This document shows, piece by piece, positions 43,701 through 51,336 of a stretch of DNA of 64,000 bases. Origin of the DNA: Marisimplicoccus sp038147335 (GTDB lineage Bacteria; Bacteroidota; Bacteroidia; Flavobacteriales; Flavobacteriaceae); contig JAYQTK010000002.1 in the NCBI GenBank assembly GCA_038147335.1, forward strand, positions 434,001-498,000, read 5' to 3'. The notes under the pieces are model-generated. The model was not told where the DNA came from and made no database searches. It worked only from the letters and a program-made list of their open reading frames with translations. Numbering within the stretch: the stretch's first letter is position 1; every line of letters begins with the position of its first letter. Both the position numbers and the translations under genes were made by a program.

Positions 43701-44698
43701 TTTATTAGAGACAGTGAAGGTAAATGAGATAGAAATGAGTTTAAAACAAAAACATCTAATATTGTTTTGTTTATTTCATTGTAATTATTAAGTAACGAAG
43801 ATCTTATTTTTTCAATTATATCAGATTTGCTATTGCTCAAAGATTTATTATATAGACTTGTCTCACCATTGAGTGATTTATATATAGACTCATTTATGTA
43901 AAGCTTGTCATTGATGATTATATTGTTCAAATAATTCGGGAGGTAGCTTCCTCTAAAATCACCAAAATCAAGACCATTAGTTGATATTAGTTCTATACTT
44001 TTTTTTGCAAGATTCCTTAAATTTTCTTTTTTCTCATTTTTAAGATTATTAACCTCTAATTTCATTTGAGAAAAAAATTCTTTATTCTTTTGACTGAAGT
44101 ATTCGATCTGATCTCTATTTGATTCTTTATCAATTAAAACAATAAATTCCCTTAAATCATGTGAGATATCCCAGCTTTTGTTTATAGATGTTTTGAATCT
44201 TGCAAACTCTATCAATTGATTCTTTAAATTATCATCATCATTAATATCTATAAAAATATCATCAATCGCTTGATCAATATAAACCATACTATCTAACTCA
44301 ACCAAATAATCTTTTTCAATGTCAGATTCAGATTTAAATGACTTAAGAATATTATTAGTAAAACTGTCAATAGTCATGACATTGAAACTTGAATAGTTAT
44401 AAAGAATGTTTTCTAAAATTATAAAAGCCTTTTCTTTGATTTCAGTATTATTTAGAGTTGTTTTACTTGAAACTATATCGATTATAACATTTTCATTTTC
44501 ATTTACTATAATATTTAGATAAGATAAAATTCTATCTTTCATTTCAGCAGATGCTTTATTAGTAAATGTTAATGCAAGCATCGACTTATAATGATCATCT
44601 TTTTTTGAATTTAATAGTTGAGCTATAAACTCAATTGCTAGGTAGAATGTTTTACCTGACCCTGCAGATGAGTTTATGATTTTATAAGAGTAGCTCAT
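40754..44698 (-). CDS. AddA-like UvrD helicase fused to an AddB-like nuclease region (candidate single-chain AddAB)
   Basis: 1314 residues. The first 830 are a UvrD/RecB-type helicase: Walker A SSAGSGKT (residues 10-17), LALTFTNKASAEMKDRIL, Walker B IDEFQDTSELQWENL (about 385), VGDPKQSIYRWRG (about 420), STIHKSKGLEYPAVILP (about 716) and YVAFTRAEKELYILAN (about 800). From about 865 it changes to AddB-like sequence: NLNQAKYISDTLSSIY, HVIISNMNEGLFPF, FINGEKSRFIKQLELLD, SASTLNLFIKNPYLFYEQK (about 1055), GTLIHEVIEKLY (about 1091) and the PD-(D/E)XK core DRIDLFNGKIRVIDYKSG (about 1198-1216). In other Flavobacteriia AddA and AddB are, as I recall, separate proteins of about 1040 and 920 residues. 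No AddA-type nuclease and no Fe-S cysteines are seen after residue 1050. It should process double-strand breaks for RecA. Confidence 0.85.
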   Translation of the reverse strand: MSYSYKIINSSAGSGKTFYLAIEFIAQLLNSKKDDHYKSMLALTFTNKASAEMKDRILSYLNIIVNENENVIIDIVSSKTTLNNTEIKEKAFIILENILYNYSSFNVMTIDSFTNNILKSFKSESDIEKDYLVELDSMVYIDQAIDDIFIDINDDDNLKNQLIEFARFKTSINKSWDISHDLREFIVLIDKESNRDQIEYFSQKNKEFFSQMKLEVNNLKNEKKENLRNLAKKSIELISTNGLDFGDFRGSYLPNYLNNIIINDKLYINESIYKSLNGETSLYNKSLSNSKSDIIEKIRSSLLNNYNEINKTILDVFVLNSFLSHLPSLSLINLIENKINKIQSDNNTKLISKFNSELNSLVKSNDAPLIYEKLGSRFSNFFIDEFQDTSELQWENLIPLISNSIQSESHDGTKGSLLIVGDPKQSIYRWRGSRINQFVNLILGETNPFYINPEIEKIDTNYRSLKNIVDFNSEFFSYLTNSLDLKIYNSSLLNFKQKSTKKEDGYVEIELYDSDTFYEKIKNQILDLLNRGYLPSEIIILVRKNKYAKELIHNIDSSDFDLVSSDILQIKNSEIVQFVISIFKLSISGNNYSERKNVIDFLYKKNYFEGDYLTINDCFFDNLDKKNIDDFLSKISNEKFDLNYFLKLNVLESVKYCCSIFKIDLNNIFLTAFIDNIFEFLEKSNDSVDEYLNYWTKNLDKINLSLPDNQKSVCISTIHKSKGLEYPAVILPIYNDKLDENSFNDSLWLYEPFSEIESLKWMLIKRIKDLNQNGHNLKEVYDSTVLNNYIDSINLLYVAFTRAEKELYILANNNKVSTNSISSLIKEFLDYKSCKNNFSFGKKIKYDIKLDNKEKLDCSGKIKIVSTSGNLNQAKYISDTLSSIYNKNNKARVYVFFSNHKLADLVNLFNSNHISMSSNYHILDYDNSKYDHVIISNMNEGLFPFNEINSDFVSNSKKNEFESLNLIEKEKNISTLFYSLVENSKEVHLTFDSDLSSFINGEKSRFIKQLELLDKNYNISYNSITQKITFDNQISEVIKSDKRIDQKINDILKSGISASTLNLFIKNPYLFYEQKILGIDDIEDSKYLSYMDQGTLIHEVIEKLYNPFKMIDLELEHIEKMRRNIDNQTSESFIELYSKKPEGKNLIFIEIVKDYITNILNFEKEQLTKEKAKIKILSLEERLSSEITVNNTTVKINGIIDRIDLFNGKIRVIDYKSGLVNPTVLDIKNIDKIKLDYKYSNLLQLLIYKLLVSNNYKDLDIGQIGIYSVKKSTSPFISIKDHTQISIKEVEKLLVEIITDIIQTNEFINTENPA

Positions 44699-44707
44699 TT
44701 ATGATTA

Positions 44708-44736
44708 TTGTACTTAACAAAATAATCCTAATTTTG
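44708..44736 (+). promoter_or_regulatory. Promoter of the superoxide dismutase gene
   Basis: TTG (44708-44710), 18 bases, TAATTTTG (44729-44736): both halves of the Bacteroidota consensus at the right spacing, 13 bases before the ATG. Confidence 0.8.
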
Positions 44737-44749
44737 TAAAAAAAAAATT

Positions 44750-45349
44750 ATGGCTTTTGAATTACCTAAATTAAATTATGCTTTTGATGCATTAGAACCA
44801 AACATAGATGCAAAAACTATGGAAATCCATTATGGGAAACACCATAATGGTTATACAAATAATCTCAATAATATCATTTCAGGTACTGAAAATGAAGGTA
44901 AGAGTATTGAAGAAATTCTAAAATCTCTTGACCTTAATAACAGTGGATTAAGAAATAATGGTGGTGGTTATTATAATCATAATCTATTTTGGGAAATAAT
45001 GGGACCAAATTCTGGTGGAAATCCAGCTGGAGAAATAGGTGAGTCTATAAATTCAAATTTTGGTTCATTCGAAAATTTTAAAGATGAGTTCAGTAAAGCG
45101 GCTGCTACAAGATTTGGTTCAGGATGGGCATGGTTATGTGCTCATGCTGATGGTAAACTTGAGATATGCTCTACTGCAAATCAGGACAATCCTTTAATGC
45201 CAAATGGGTGTGGAGGTGTTCCTATTTTATGTCTTGATGTTTGGGAACATGCATATTACTTAAATTATCAAAACAGAAGACCTGATTATATAAATGCATT
45301 CTTTAATGTAATTAATTGGGAAGAGGTGAATAAAAAGTATTTACAATAA
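44750..45349 (+). CDS. Superoxide dismutase (Fe/Mn family)
   Basis: 199 residues. All four metal ligands are visible: His in MEIHYGKHHNGY (about 27), His in GGGYYNHNLFWE (about 74), and Asp and His in LDVWEHAYYLNYQNRRPDYI (about 160 and 164). It converts superoxide to oxygen and peroxide in the cytosol. Residues that separate Fe from Mn forms cannot be decided with certainty by eye. It has a consensus promoter and a bidirectional terminator, so it is monocistronic. The neighbouring purF order is common in Flavobacteriia. Confidence 0.95.
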   Translation: MAFELPKLNYAFDALEPNIDAKTMEIHYGKHHNGYTNNLNNIISGTENEGKSIEEILKSLDLNNSGLRNNGGGYYNHNLFWEIMGPNSGGNPAGEIGESINSNFGSFENFKDEFSKAAATRFGSGWAWLCAHADGKLEICSTANQDNPLMPNGCGGVPILCLDVWEHAYYLNYQNRRPDYINAFFNVINWEEVNKKYLQ

Positions 45350-45374
45350 AAAAAGGGGAAGAATCCCCTTTTTT
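45349..45374. terminator. Bidirectional terminator between sod and purF
   Basis: Stem AAAAAAGGGGA (45349-45359) / TCCCCTTTTTT (45364-45374), loop AGAA. T-runs exist on both strands, so it can end sod and the convergent purN-rnhA-pfkB-purF operon. Confidence 0.92.
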
Positions 45375-45480
45375 GCCCCAAATCTTACCATGAACTTAAC
45401 CTACTTATGTTCTGGTATAACCAATTTAGGTATTTTTTCAAATAAATAAAACTTATTTAGAAATTATTTTTTGTTATACA

Positions 45481-47295
45481 CTAGTATGCTCTAGCTGATT
45501 TTCCTTCAACAAAATTTATAAAAGCTTGATTTACAACTTTATTTCCTCCAGGTGTTGGGTAGTCTCCAGTAAAATACCAATCACCCTTATGATTGCTACA
45601 AGCTTTATGAAGATTTTCCACCTTTTGAAAAATTATATCTAATTCAATTTTTGAATTAGAATCTATTAACATCTCTGACATTTTAGATGATATTTGCTCA
45701 GGAGAAAAGTCTTTATAGATATTTTTAACATGATTCTTTTTATAATCTAGTTTTTCTTTAGATGAAACACATTTATCATATGTGTCTTTAATTATTTTAT
45801 CTGCTGTTCCATTATCTTTATGCAGTTCAATAGCTGCTCTAAATGCAATAAAATCTTCAATTTTTGCCATATCAATTCCATAACAATCTGGGTATCTAAT
45901 CTGAGGAGCACTTGATACAATTACTATTTTTTTTGGATTTAACCTTACCAACATTTTTAGGATACTCTCTCTAAGAGTTGTACCTCGAACAATACTATCA
46001 TCTATAATAACAAGATTATCTGAATTTTTGATAACACCATATGTTATATCATAAACATGTGCAACTAGGTCTTCTCTTCCCTTATCAGCAGCAATAAAGG
46101 TTCTCAACTTTGCATCTTTAATTGCAATTTTCTCGACTCTTGGGTTATTCTTTTTAGCTTTTTCAAGCAAACCATAAAATGATGTCTCTGCTGTATTAGG
46201 TATAAATGAAAAAACTGTATTCTTATAATCCTTTTTAATTGATTTTTCAATCTGAGGAATAAGTAGACTGCCTAGCATTTTTCTCTCCATGTAAATATCA
46301 GCATCTGATCCTCTTGAGAAGTAAATTCTTTCAAAAGAACAGGATTTTTTAGCTTTTGGTTTTAAAATTTCTTTTAATGATGTAGTACCACTCTTTTTTA
46401 TTACTAATGCATTTCCTCTTGGAATCTCATGAATCTGAGAGTATGAAACATCAAAAACTGTTTGTATTGCAGGTCTTTCAGAGGCTACTGCAATTACCTC
46501 ATCATTTTCAAAATAGTATGCCGGTCTAATTCCATGAGGATCTCTTATAACAAAAGAGTCTCCATGGCCTATCATACCAGCTATAACATAGCCTCCGTCC
46601 CACTTCTTTGATGATTTTTTTAAGATTTTTTCAATATTTAAATCCTTTTCAATAAGTGGAGGCATTTCTGATTTTAATACACCTTTTTTCTTTAATTTAT
46701 TATATCCAGCAATTACTTCAGAGTCTAAAAAATGTCCTATTTTTTCCATTATAGTAATTGTATCTGACTGCTCTCTTGGGTGCTGCCCCAACTTAACAAG
46801 ACTTTGGAAGAGTTCATCTGTATTGGTCATATTAAAATTACCTGCAAGAATTAAATTTCTGTTCATCCAATTATTTTGTCTCATCATGGGTTGAACATAA
46901 TCAATAGAATTTTTTCCATATGTCCCATATCTTACATGTCCTAGCATAACTTGTCCTAAAAATGGAGTTTGTTCGTAAAATGAGTTGGAACCTTTTTGAA
47001 TTTTTTCAGATTTTATAAATGAATTAACTTTTTTATTAATCTTTTTAAAGATTGAGTGAATTGCCTGTTGTTCAAATGATCTTACTCTATAAAAATATTT
47101 TTGTCCTGGGTTTAAGTCAAATTTTATACTTGCATAGCCAGCACCATCTTGGCCACGGTTTTTTTGTTTTTCCATCATCAAGAACATCTTATCCACACCA
47201 TACATGTGTGAACCATATTTTTGCGTATAAAAGTCAAGTGGTTTTTTTAAGTGGATCAATGAAATCCCACATTCATGTTTTAGCTGATCACTCAC
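45481..47295 (-). CDS. purF: Amidophosphoribosyltransferase (PurF-like, long Bacteroidota form)
   Basis: 604 residues, about 100 longer than the classic PurF. The N-terminal class II glutamine amidotransferase begins with the nucleophile Cys 9 in KHECGISLIHL after a short propeptide, and has MEKQKNRGQDGAGYA and LGHVRYGTYGKNS. The PRTase domain has FSRGSDADIYMERKMLGS and the PRPP loop VIIDDSIVRGTTLRESI. It makes phosphoribosylamine, the first committed purine step. It is the last gene of the operon with pfkB, rnhA and purN and starts directly at the pfkB stop. Confidence 0.93.
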   Translation of the reverse strand: MSDQLKHECGISLIHLKKPLDFYTQKYGSHMYGVDKMFLMMEKQKNRGQDGAGYASIKFDLNPGQKYFYRVRSFEQQAIHSIFKKINKKVNSFIKSEKIQKGSNSFYEQTPFLGQVMLGHVRYGTYGKNSIDYVQPMMRQNNWMNRNLILAGNFNMTNTDELFQSLVKLGQHPREQSDTITIMEKIGHFLDSEVIAGYNKLKKKGVLKSEMPPLIEKDLNIEKILKKSSKKWDGGYVIAGMIGHGDSFVIRDPHGIRPAYYFENDEVIAVASERPAIQTVFDVSYSQIHEIPRGNALVIKKSGTTSLKEILKPKAKKSCSFERIYFSRGSDADIYMERKMLGSLLIPQIEKSIKKDYKNTVFSFIPNTAETSFYGLLEKAKKNNPRVEKIAIKDAKLRTFIAADKGREDLVAHVYDITYGVIKNSDNLVIIDDSIVRGTTLRESILKMLVRLNPKKIVIVSSAPQIRYPDCYGIDMAKIEDFIAFRAAIELHKDNGTADKIIKDTYDKCVSSKEKLDYKKNHVKNIYKDFSPEQISSKMSEMLIDSNSKIELDIIFQKVENLHKACSNHKGDWYFTGDYPTPGGNKVVNQAFINFVEGKSARAY

Positions 47296-48198
47296 TTAAT
47301 TTAATTTATTGGTTCTGATTTTAATGTCATCCATTGACAAATTTAATAAGTTTTTTGTTCCCATATTTTCTACATTATAAGAGGCTATTGCTGTACCATA
47401 AGCAATTGCAGATTTAATGGTATCAAATGAAATTTCTTCTGATTGAGTAAGATAACCTGCAATACCTCCTATAAAACAATCTCCTGCACCGGTTGGGTCA
47501 ACTACCTTTGCAACTTTAAATGCGTTAGACTTAAATTTATTCTCAAAATTAAATAGTTCAGCACCATCTGCTGCTTTTTTAATTATGACAAACTTAGGAC
47601 CCATACTATGAAGAATTTCTGCTGCTTTTTCAAGGTCTTTCTCACCTGTTATCATTTCTGATTCTTCATCATTTATAGAAATTAAGTCGGAATTATTGAT
47701 TACCTCCTTAAGAGTATCCCAAAAGTTTTCAATCCAGTAATTCATTGTATCTAGAATAATAAGTTCAGGTTTTTTCTTTATTTGCTTTATAGCATTAAGT
47801 TGAATCTCAGGATGAAGATTACCAAGCAACAAAATGTCAGGAGTTGAATTTGATTTAGATATAACTGGATTAAAGCTGGCCATAACATTCAATTCAGTTT
47901 TTGTTGTTATTCTGTCTTTGAAATTATTTTTATAGATGCAGCTCCAGTAAAAAGTTTTATCATCTTTTATAATTTCTATTCCTGATATATCCACACCACA
48001 AGATCTAAGTAATTCTAGATCTTCGTTATGGAAATCATTACCTACAACTGATACTATTGAAGAATTACACTCAAAATGTTTTACAGACAAACATATAAAT
48101 GATCCTGCTCCACCCAGTGTTCGATCAACTTTTTGCTCGCTAGTTTCAATTCCATCATATGCTAATGAAGCTACTATTAATAAAGATTTGTTTGACAT
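47296..48198 (-). CDS. PfkB-family sugar or nucleoside kinase
   Basis: 300 residues from the ATG giving MSNKSLLIVAS; the longer in-frame start at 48234 would overlap rnhA and add unrelated sequence. The ribokinase fold shows LGGAGSFICLSVKHF (about 31-45, sugar binding) and the anion-hole motif DPTGAGDCFIGGIAGY (about 238-253), whose Asp is the catalytic base. Substrate unknown: its fixed place between rnhA and purF in Flavobacteriia hints at nucleoside or ribose phosphorylation feeding PRPP, which is inference. Confidence 0.88.
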   Translation of the reverse strand: MSNKSLLIVASLAYDGIETSEQKVDRTLGGAGSFICLSVKHFECNSSIVSVVGNDFHNEDLELLRSCGVDISGIEIIKDDKTFYWSCIYKNNFKDRITTKTELNVMASFNPVISKSNSTPDILLLGNLHPEIQLNAIKQIKKKPELIILDTMNYWIENFWDTLKEVINNSDLISINDEESEMITGEKDLEKAAEILHSMGPKFVIIKKAADGAELFNFENKFKSNAFKVAKVVDPTGAGDCFIGGIAGYLTQSEEISFDTIKSAIAYGTAIASYNVENMGTKNLLNLSMDDIKIRTNKLN

Positions 48199-48208
48199 AT
48201 AATTAATT

Positions 48209-48670
48209 TTAGTTGTTATACCCTGAATCTTCAATCAAGTTTGAACTTTTGGCAGCATTATTTGCTAAAAGATCACACCTGTCATTATAAAAGTCATTGC
48301 TGTGACCTTTAACCCAATGAAATTTAATTTTATGCTCATTGTAAATATTTAAAAATCGCATCCATAAATCAGGATTTTTTTTGTTCTTAAAATTTTTTTT
48401 CTCCCAATCAAACACCCATCCTTTTTCTACTGCATCTGAAACATATTTTGAGTCAGTAAATATAGTAACATTAGAATTTTTAATCTTGATTTTTTCAAGA
48501 GCAATTATTACTGCTAAAAGCTCCATTCTATTGTTAGTTGTTAATTTGAATCCCTGACTAAATTCTTTTTTATAATCTTCCCCTTCTACCAACATAACTA
48601 TTCCATAACCACCAGGTCCAGGGTTTCCAATCGACGAACCATCTGTATAAATAGTAATTGGCTTATTCAT
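48209..48670 (-). CDS. rnhA: Ribonuclease HI
   Basis: 153 residues. The catalytic carboxylates are all visible: Asp 10 in IYTDGSSIGNPGPGGYG, Glu in NRMELLAVIIAL, Asp in TIFTDSKYVSDAV and Asp in SNDFYNDRCDLLA, with the handle region KGWVFDWEKKNFKNKKNPDL. It removes RNA from RNA-DNA hybrids (primers and R-loops). It lies two bases after purN and ten before pfkB. Confidence 0.96.
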   Translation of the reverse strand: MNKPITIYTDGSSIGNPGPGGYGIVMLVEGEDYKKEFSQGFKLTTNNRMELLAVIIALEKIKIKNSNVTIFTDSKYVSDAVEKGWVFDWEKKNFKNKKNPDLWMRFLNIYNEHKIKFHWVKGHSNDFYNDRCDLLANNAAKSSNLIEDSGYNN

Positions 48671-48672
48671 AA

Positions 48673-49233
48673 TTATATTAATAGAGATTCTATAACCTTG
48701 GGAAAATATTCATACTCTAACTTATGAATTTTTTCTTCAAGTTTTTCTGGTGTGTCATATTTATCAACTTTTATTTTTTTTTGGAATATAATTTTACCTG
48801 AATCATATTCCTCTGAGATATAGTGAATAGAAATACCAGTTTCAACTTCTTTATTTTCAATTACCTTTTTATGGATATTTAATCCATACATTCCTCTTCC
48901 ACCATACTTAGGAAGAAGAGATGGATGAATATTAATTATTTTATTTTTAAAAAAATTTATATATATCAAAGGAATTTTTTTTAAAAAACCTGCTAGTATT
49001 ATTAGCTTAGGATTTATCGTTTTAAGTTCTTTAAAAACCTTGCCATTAATCTCATCTTCTTCAAATAAAAAGTATTGAACATTTGTGTTTTTTATATGAT
49101 TGACAAAATCAGAATGCTTATTGTTTGAGAAGACATGTGAAACCTGAAAATCACTATTATCACTAAAGTAATTGATAATATTTTTGGCGTTCGAACCCCT
49201 GCCAGATATAAAAACTACAATTTTATTATTCAT
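48673..49233 (-). CDS. purN: Phosphoribosylglycinamide formyltransferase PurN
   Basis: About 186 residues from the ATG giving MNNKIVVFISGRGSNAKNI; an earlier frame start would add 17 residues with no family match. Catalytic residues are recognisable: Asn and His in KIINIHPSLLPKYGG, and Asp in ISEEYDSGKIIFQK. It transfers the formyl group of 10-formyl-THF to GAR, the third step of purine synthesis. It is the first gene of the purN-rnhA-pfkB-purF operon and is divergent from acpP. Confidence 0.94.
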   Translation of the reverse strand: MNNKIVVFISGRGSNAKNIINYFSDNSDFQVSHVFSNNKHSDFVNHIKNTNVQYFLFEEDEINGKVFKELKTINPKLIILAGFLKKIPLIYINFFKNKIINIHPSLLPKYGGRGMYGLNIHKKVIENKEVETGISIHYISEEYDSGKIIFQKKIKVDKYDTPEKLEEKIHKLEYEYFPKVIESLLI

Positions 49234-49331
49234 AAATAATTTGAGTGGTTCATAACTTTTATGAAAAACTTTTTTATTTAACAAATAAAGGTATAATTTC
49301 GAATTTTACACGAGTTTTGATTAAAGTTTTT

Positions 49332-49339
49332 TAATTTTG
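49332..49339 (+). promoter_or_regulatory. -7 element of acpP
   Basis: TAATTTTG matches TAnnTTTG, 27 bases before the acpP ATG. The only TTTG upstream (49316-49319) is too close to be a normal -33 element. Confidence 0.6.
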
Positions 49340-49366
49340 TCAACTGAACTCATAAATAAATATATT

Positions 49367-49600
49367 ATGTCAGATATTTCTTCAAGAGTAAAAGCAATAA
49401 TAGTAGATAAATTAGGGGTTGATGAGAATGAAGTTGTTCCTGAGGCAAGTTTTACAAATGACCTTGGTGCAGATTCTCTAGATACTGTGGAATTAATTAT
49501 GGAATTCGAAAAAGAATTCGATATTCAAATACCAGACGACCAAGCAGAGAACATTGTTTCTGTTGGTCAAGCTATTGAGTTTATAGAAAAATCAAAATAA
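49367..49600 (+). CDS. acpP: Acyl carrier protein
   Basis: 77 residues from the ATG giving MSDISSRVKAIIVDKLG. The phosphopantetheine Ser is in DLGADSLDTVELIM (about 38). Acidic helices and the IPDDQAENIVSVGQAIEFI segment complete the fold. It carries growing acyl chains for fatty acid synthesis, lipid A and lipoproteins. It is followed by fabF after 9 bases. Confidence 0.97.
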   Translation: MSDISSRVKAIIVDKLGVDENEVVPEASFTNDLGADSLDTVELIMEFEKEFDIQIPDDQAENIVSVGQAIEFIEKSK

Positions 49601-49609
49601 ATTTAATTA

Positions 49610-50860
49610 ATGACATCAAGAAGAGTTGTAGTAACTGGAATGGGAGCTTTAACTCCAATTGGTAATGATCTAGAATCATATTGGAACGGTCTTATAAGTG
49701 GTACTAGTGGTTGTGCTAATATCACTCATTTTGATGCTTCAAATTTTAAAACAAAGTTTGCCTGTGAGCTAAAAGGATTTGATCCTGCAGACCACTTTGA
49801 AAAAAAGGAATTTAGAAGATATGACCGTTTTTCTCAATATGGAATCGTTGCTGCTAGTGAGGCTATTAATGATTCGAAATTAATTGATAGTAGCCCAAAT
49901 TATGATAGAATCGGTGTAATATGGGGAGCTGGAATTGGAGGTTTAGAAACATTTCAAAATGAAGTTTTAAATTTTGCTGATGGTGATGGAACTCCTAGGT
50001 TTAATCCTTTCTTTATTCCAAAAATGATTCCAGATATTGCTCCTGGTCTTATAGCAATGAAATATGGTTTTCAGGGTCCAAACTATGCAACTGTATCTGC
50101 ATGTGCTTCATCTTCTAACGCTTTAATCGATGCATTAAATTATATCAGAATTGGTCATGCTGATGTAATTGTTGCAGGTGGATCAGAGGCACCAGTTACA
50201 ATTGCTGGTGTGGCTGGATTTAATGCTATGCATGCATTATCGACAAGAAATGACGATCCAGGATCAGCTTCTAGACCGTTTGATAGAGACAGGGATGGAT
50301 TTGTGCTAGGTGAAGGTGCTGGAGCATTAATTTTAGAAGAATATGAACATGCAATTAATAGAGGGGCTAAAATTTATGCAGAGCTTGCTGGAGGAGGGTT
50401 ATCATGTGATGCCTACCATATGACTGCACCACATCCAGATGGAAGAGGTGCAATTAAAGTTATGAAAAACTGTTTGGATGATGCTGGTCTTAATCATACT
50501 GATATTGATCTTATCAATATGCATGGTACCTCTACTCCACTAGGAGATGTAGCAGAATCTAAGGCTGTTAAAAATGTTTTTCAAGAACATTCATACAATT
50601 TGAATATAAATTCCACTAAATCAATGACAGGTCACTTATTAGGAGCTGCTGGTGCTGTTGAATCTATTTCATGCGTGCTAGCAATGAAACATGGTATAGT
50701 ACCTCCAACTATTAATCATTTTAATGATGATGATAATATTGATTCTGAACTAAACTTTACTTTCTCCTCACCTCAAAAAAGGGACATAAGTATTGCAATG
50801 TCAAATACATTTGGATTTGGAGGCCATAATGCATGTGTTATATTTAAAAAGATCAACTAG
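49610..50860 (+). CDS. fabF: Beta-ketoacyl-ACP synthase II
   Basis: 416 residues. It starts RRVVVTGMGALTPIGND. The catalytic triad is Cys in TVSACASSSNALI (about 164), His in NMHGTSTPLGD (about 304) and His in SMTGHLLGAAGAVE (about 340). Condenses malonyl-ACP with acyl-ACP during chain elongation. It follows acpP in an operon. In other Flavobacteriia rnc comes next; here it is absent and the IPExxxVDY gene follows at once. Confidence 0.97.
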   Translation: MTSRRVVVTGMGALTPIGNDLESYWNGLISGTSGCANITHFDASNFKTKFACELKGFDPADHFEKKEFRRYDRFSQYGIVAASEAINDSKLIDSSPNYDRIGVIWGAGIGGLETFQNEVLNFADGDGTPRFNPFFIPKMIPDIAPGLIAMKYGFQGPNYATVSACASSSNALIDALNYIRIGHADVIVAGGSEAPVTIAGVAGFNAMHALSTRNDDPGSASRPFDRDRDGFVLGEGAGALILEEYEHAINRGAKIYAELAGGGLSCDAYHMTAPHPDGRGAIKVMKNCLDDAGLNHTDIDLINMHGTSTPLGDVAESKAVKNVFQEHSYNLNINSTKSMTGHLLGAAGAVESISCVLAMKHGIVPPTINHFNDDDNIDSELNFTFSSPQKRDISIAMSNTFGFGGHNACVIFKKIN

Positions 50861-50874
50861 TAATAATTTATTGA

Positions 50875-51336
50875 GTTATCAAAAAAATTTTCAAACTTGA
50901 ACCAGCAAAAGAGTATAATTACAAATTAATTGCTATTCATTCAACTTTAAAGATTCACTCTCTTGCTTTCCAAATAAATAAATACTGTTATACAAATTTT
51001 ATAAGATCAAAAAATGATATTCTTATTGATGGTGAATATAAAGTTCCTTGTTTTGAATGGAAAATAAATGAAAAAGGAGTTGATTTTAAACTTTTTGAAA
51101 ATAAATATATAATTGAAGGTGATGACTCCAAACTTAAAGATTCTCTTTTTAGTTTCTCAAACTCAAAAGAGTTATCTTTGATTGGATCACATAAAGAAGT
51201 TGACTTCTTTATTAAACAAAACTGTTACTTTTCAACATCAAATTTGATTGAAAAAATGTCAAAAATTCCACATATATCATTTTCTTATAGATTACCTGGT
51301 GAACAAACTTTTGAAAATTTTAATTTTGAAATATGA
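50875..51336 (+). CDS. IPExxxVDY-family protein with unclear start
   Basis: A reading frame without ATG, GTG or TTG near its beginning. After a stop at 50872-50874 it reads through IFKLEPAKEYNYKLIAIHST, CYTNFIRSKNDILID, CFEWKINEKGVDFKLF and ends SKIPHISFSYRLPGEQTFEN before a TGA at 51334-51336. The KLIAIH opening and IPHISFSY closing fit the small IPExxxVDY family that precedes pyk in Flavobacteriia; no function is known. Removing one A from the run of seven at 50881-50887 would give a TTG start at 50871 (MSYQKIFKLEP). Otherwise a rare ATC or ATT start is needed. The pyk ATG overlaps its stop. Confidence 0.8.
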   Translation, partial: VIKKIFKLEPAKEYNYKLIAIHSTLKIHSLAFQINKYCYTNFIRSKNDILIDGEYKVPCFEWKINEKGVDFKLFENKYIIEGDDSKLKDSLFSFSNSKELSLIGSHKEVDFFIKQNCYFSTSNLIEKMSKIPHISFSYRLPGEQTFENFNFEI

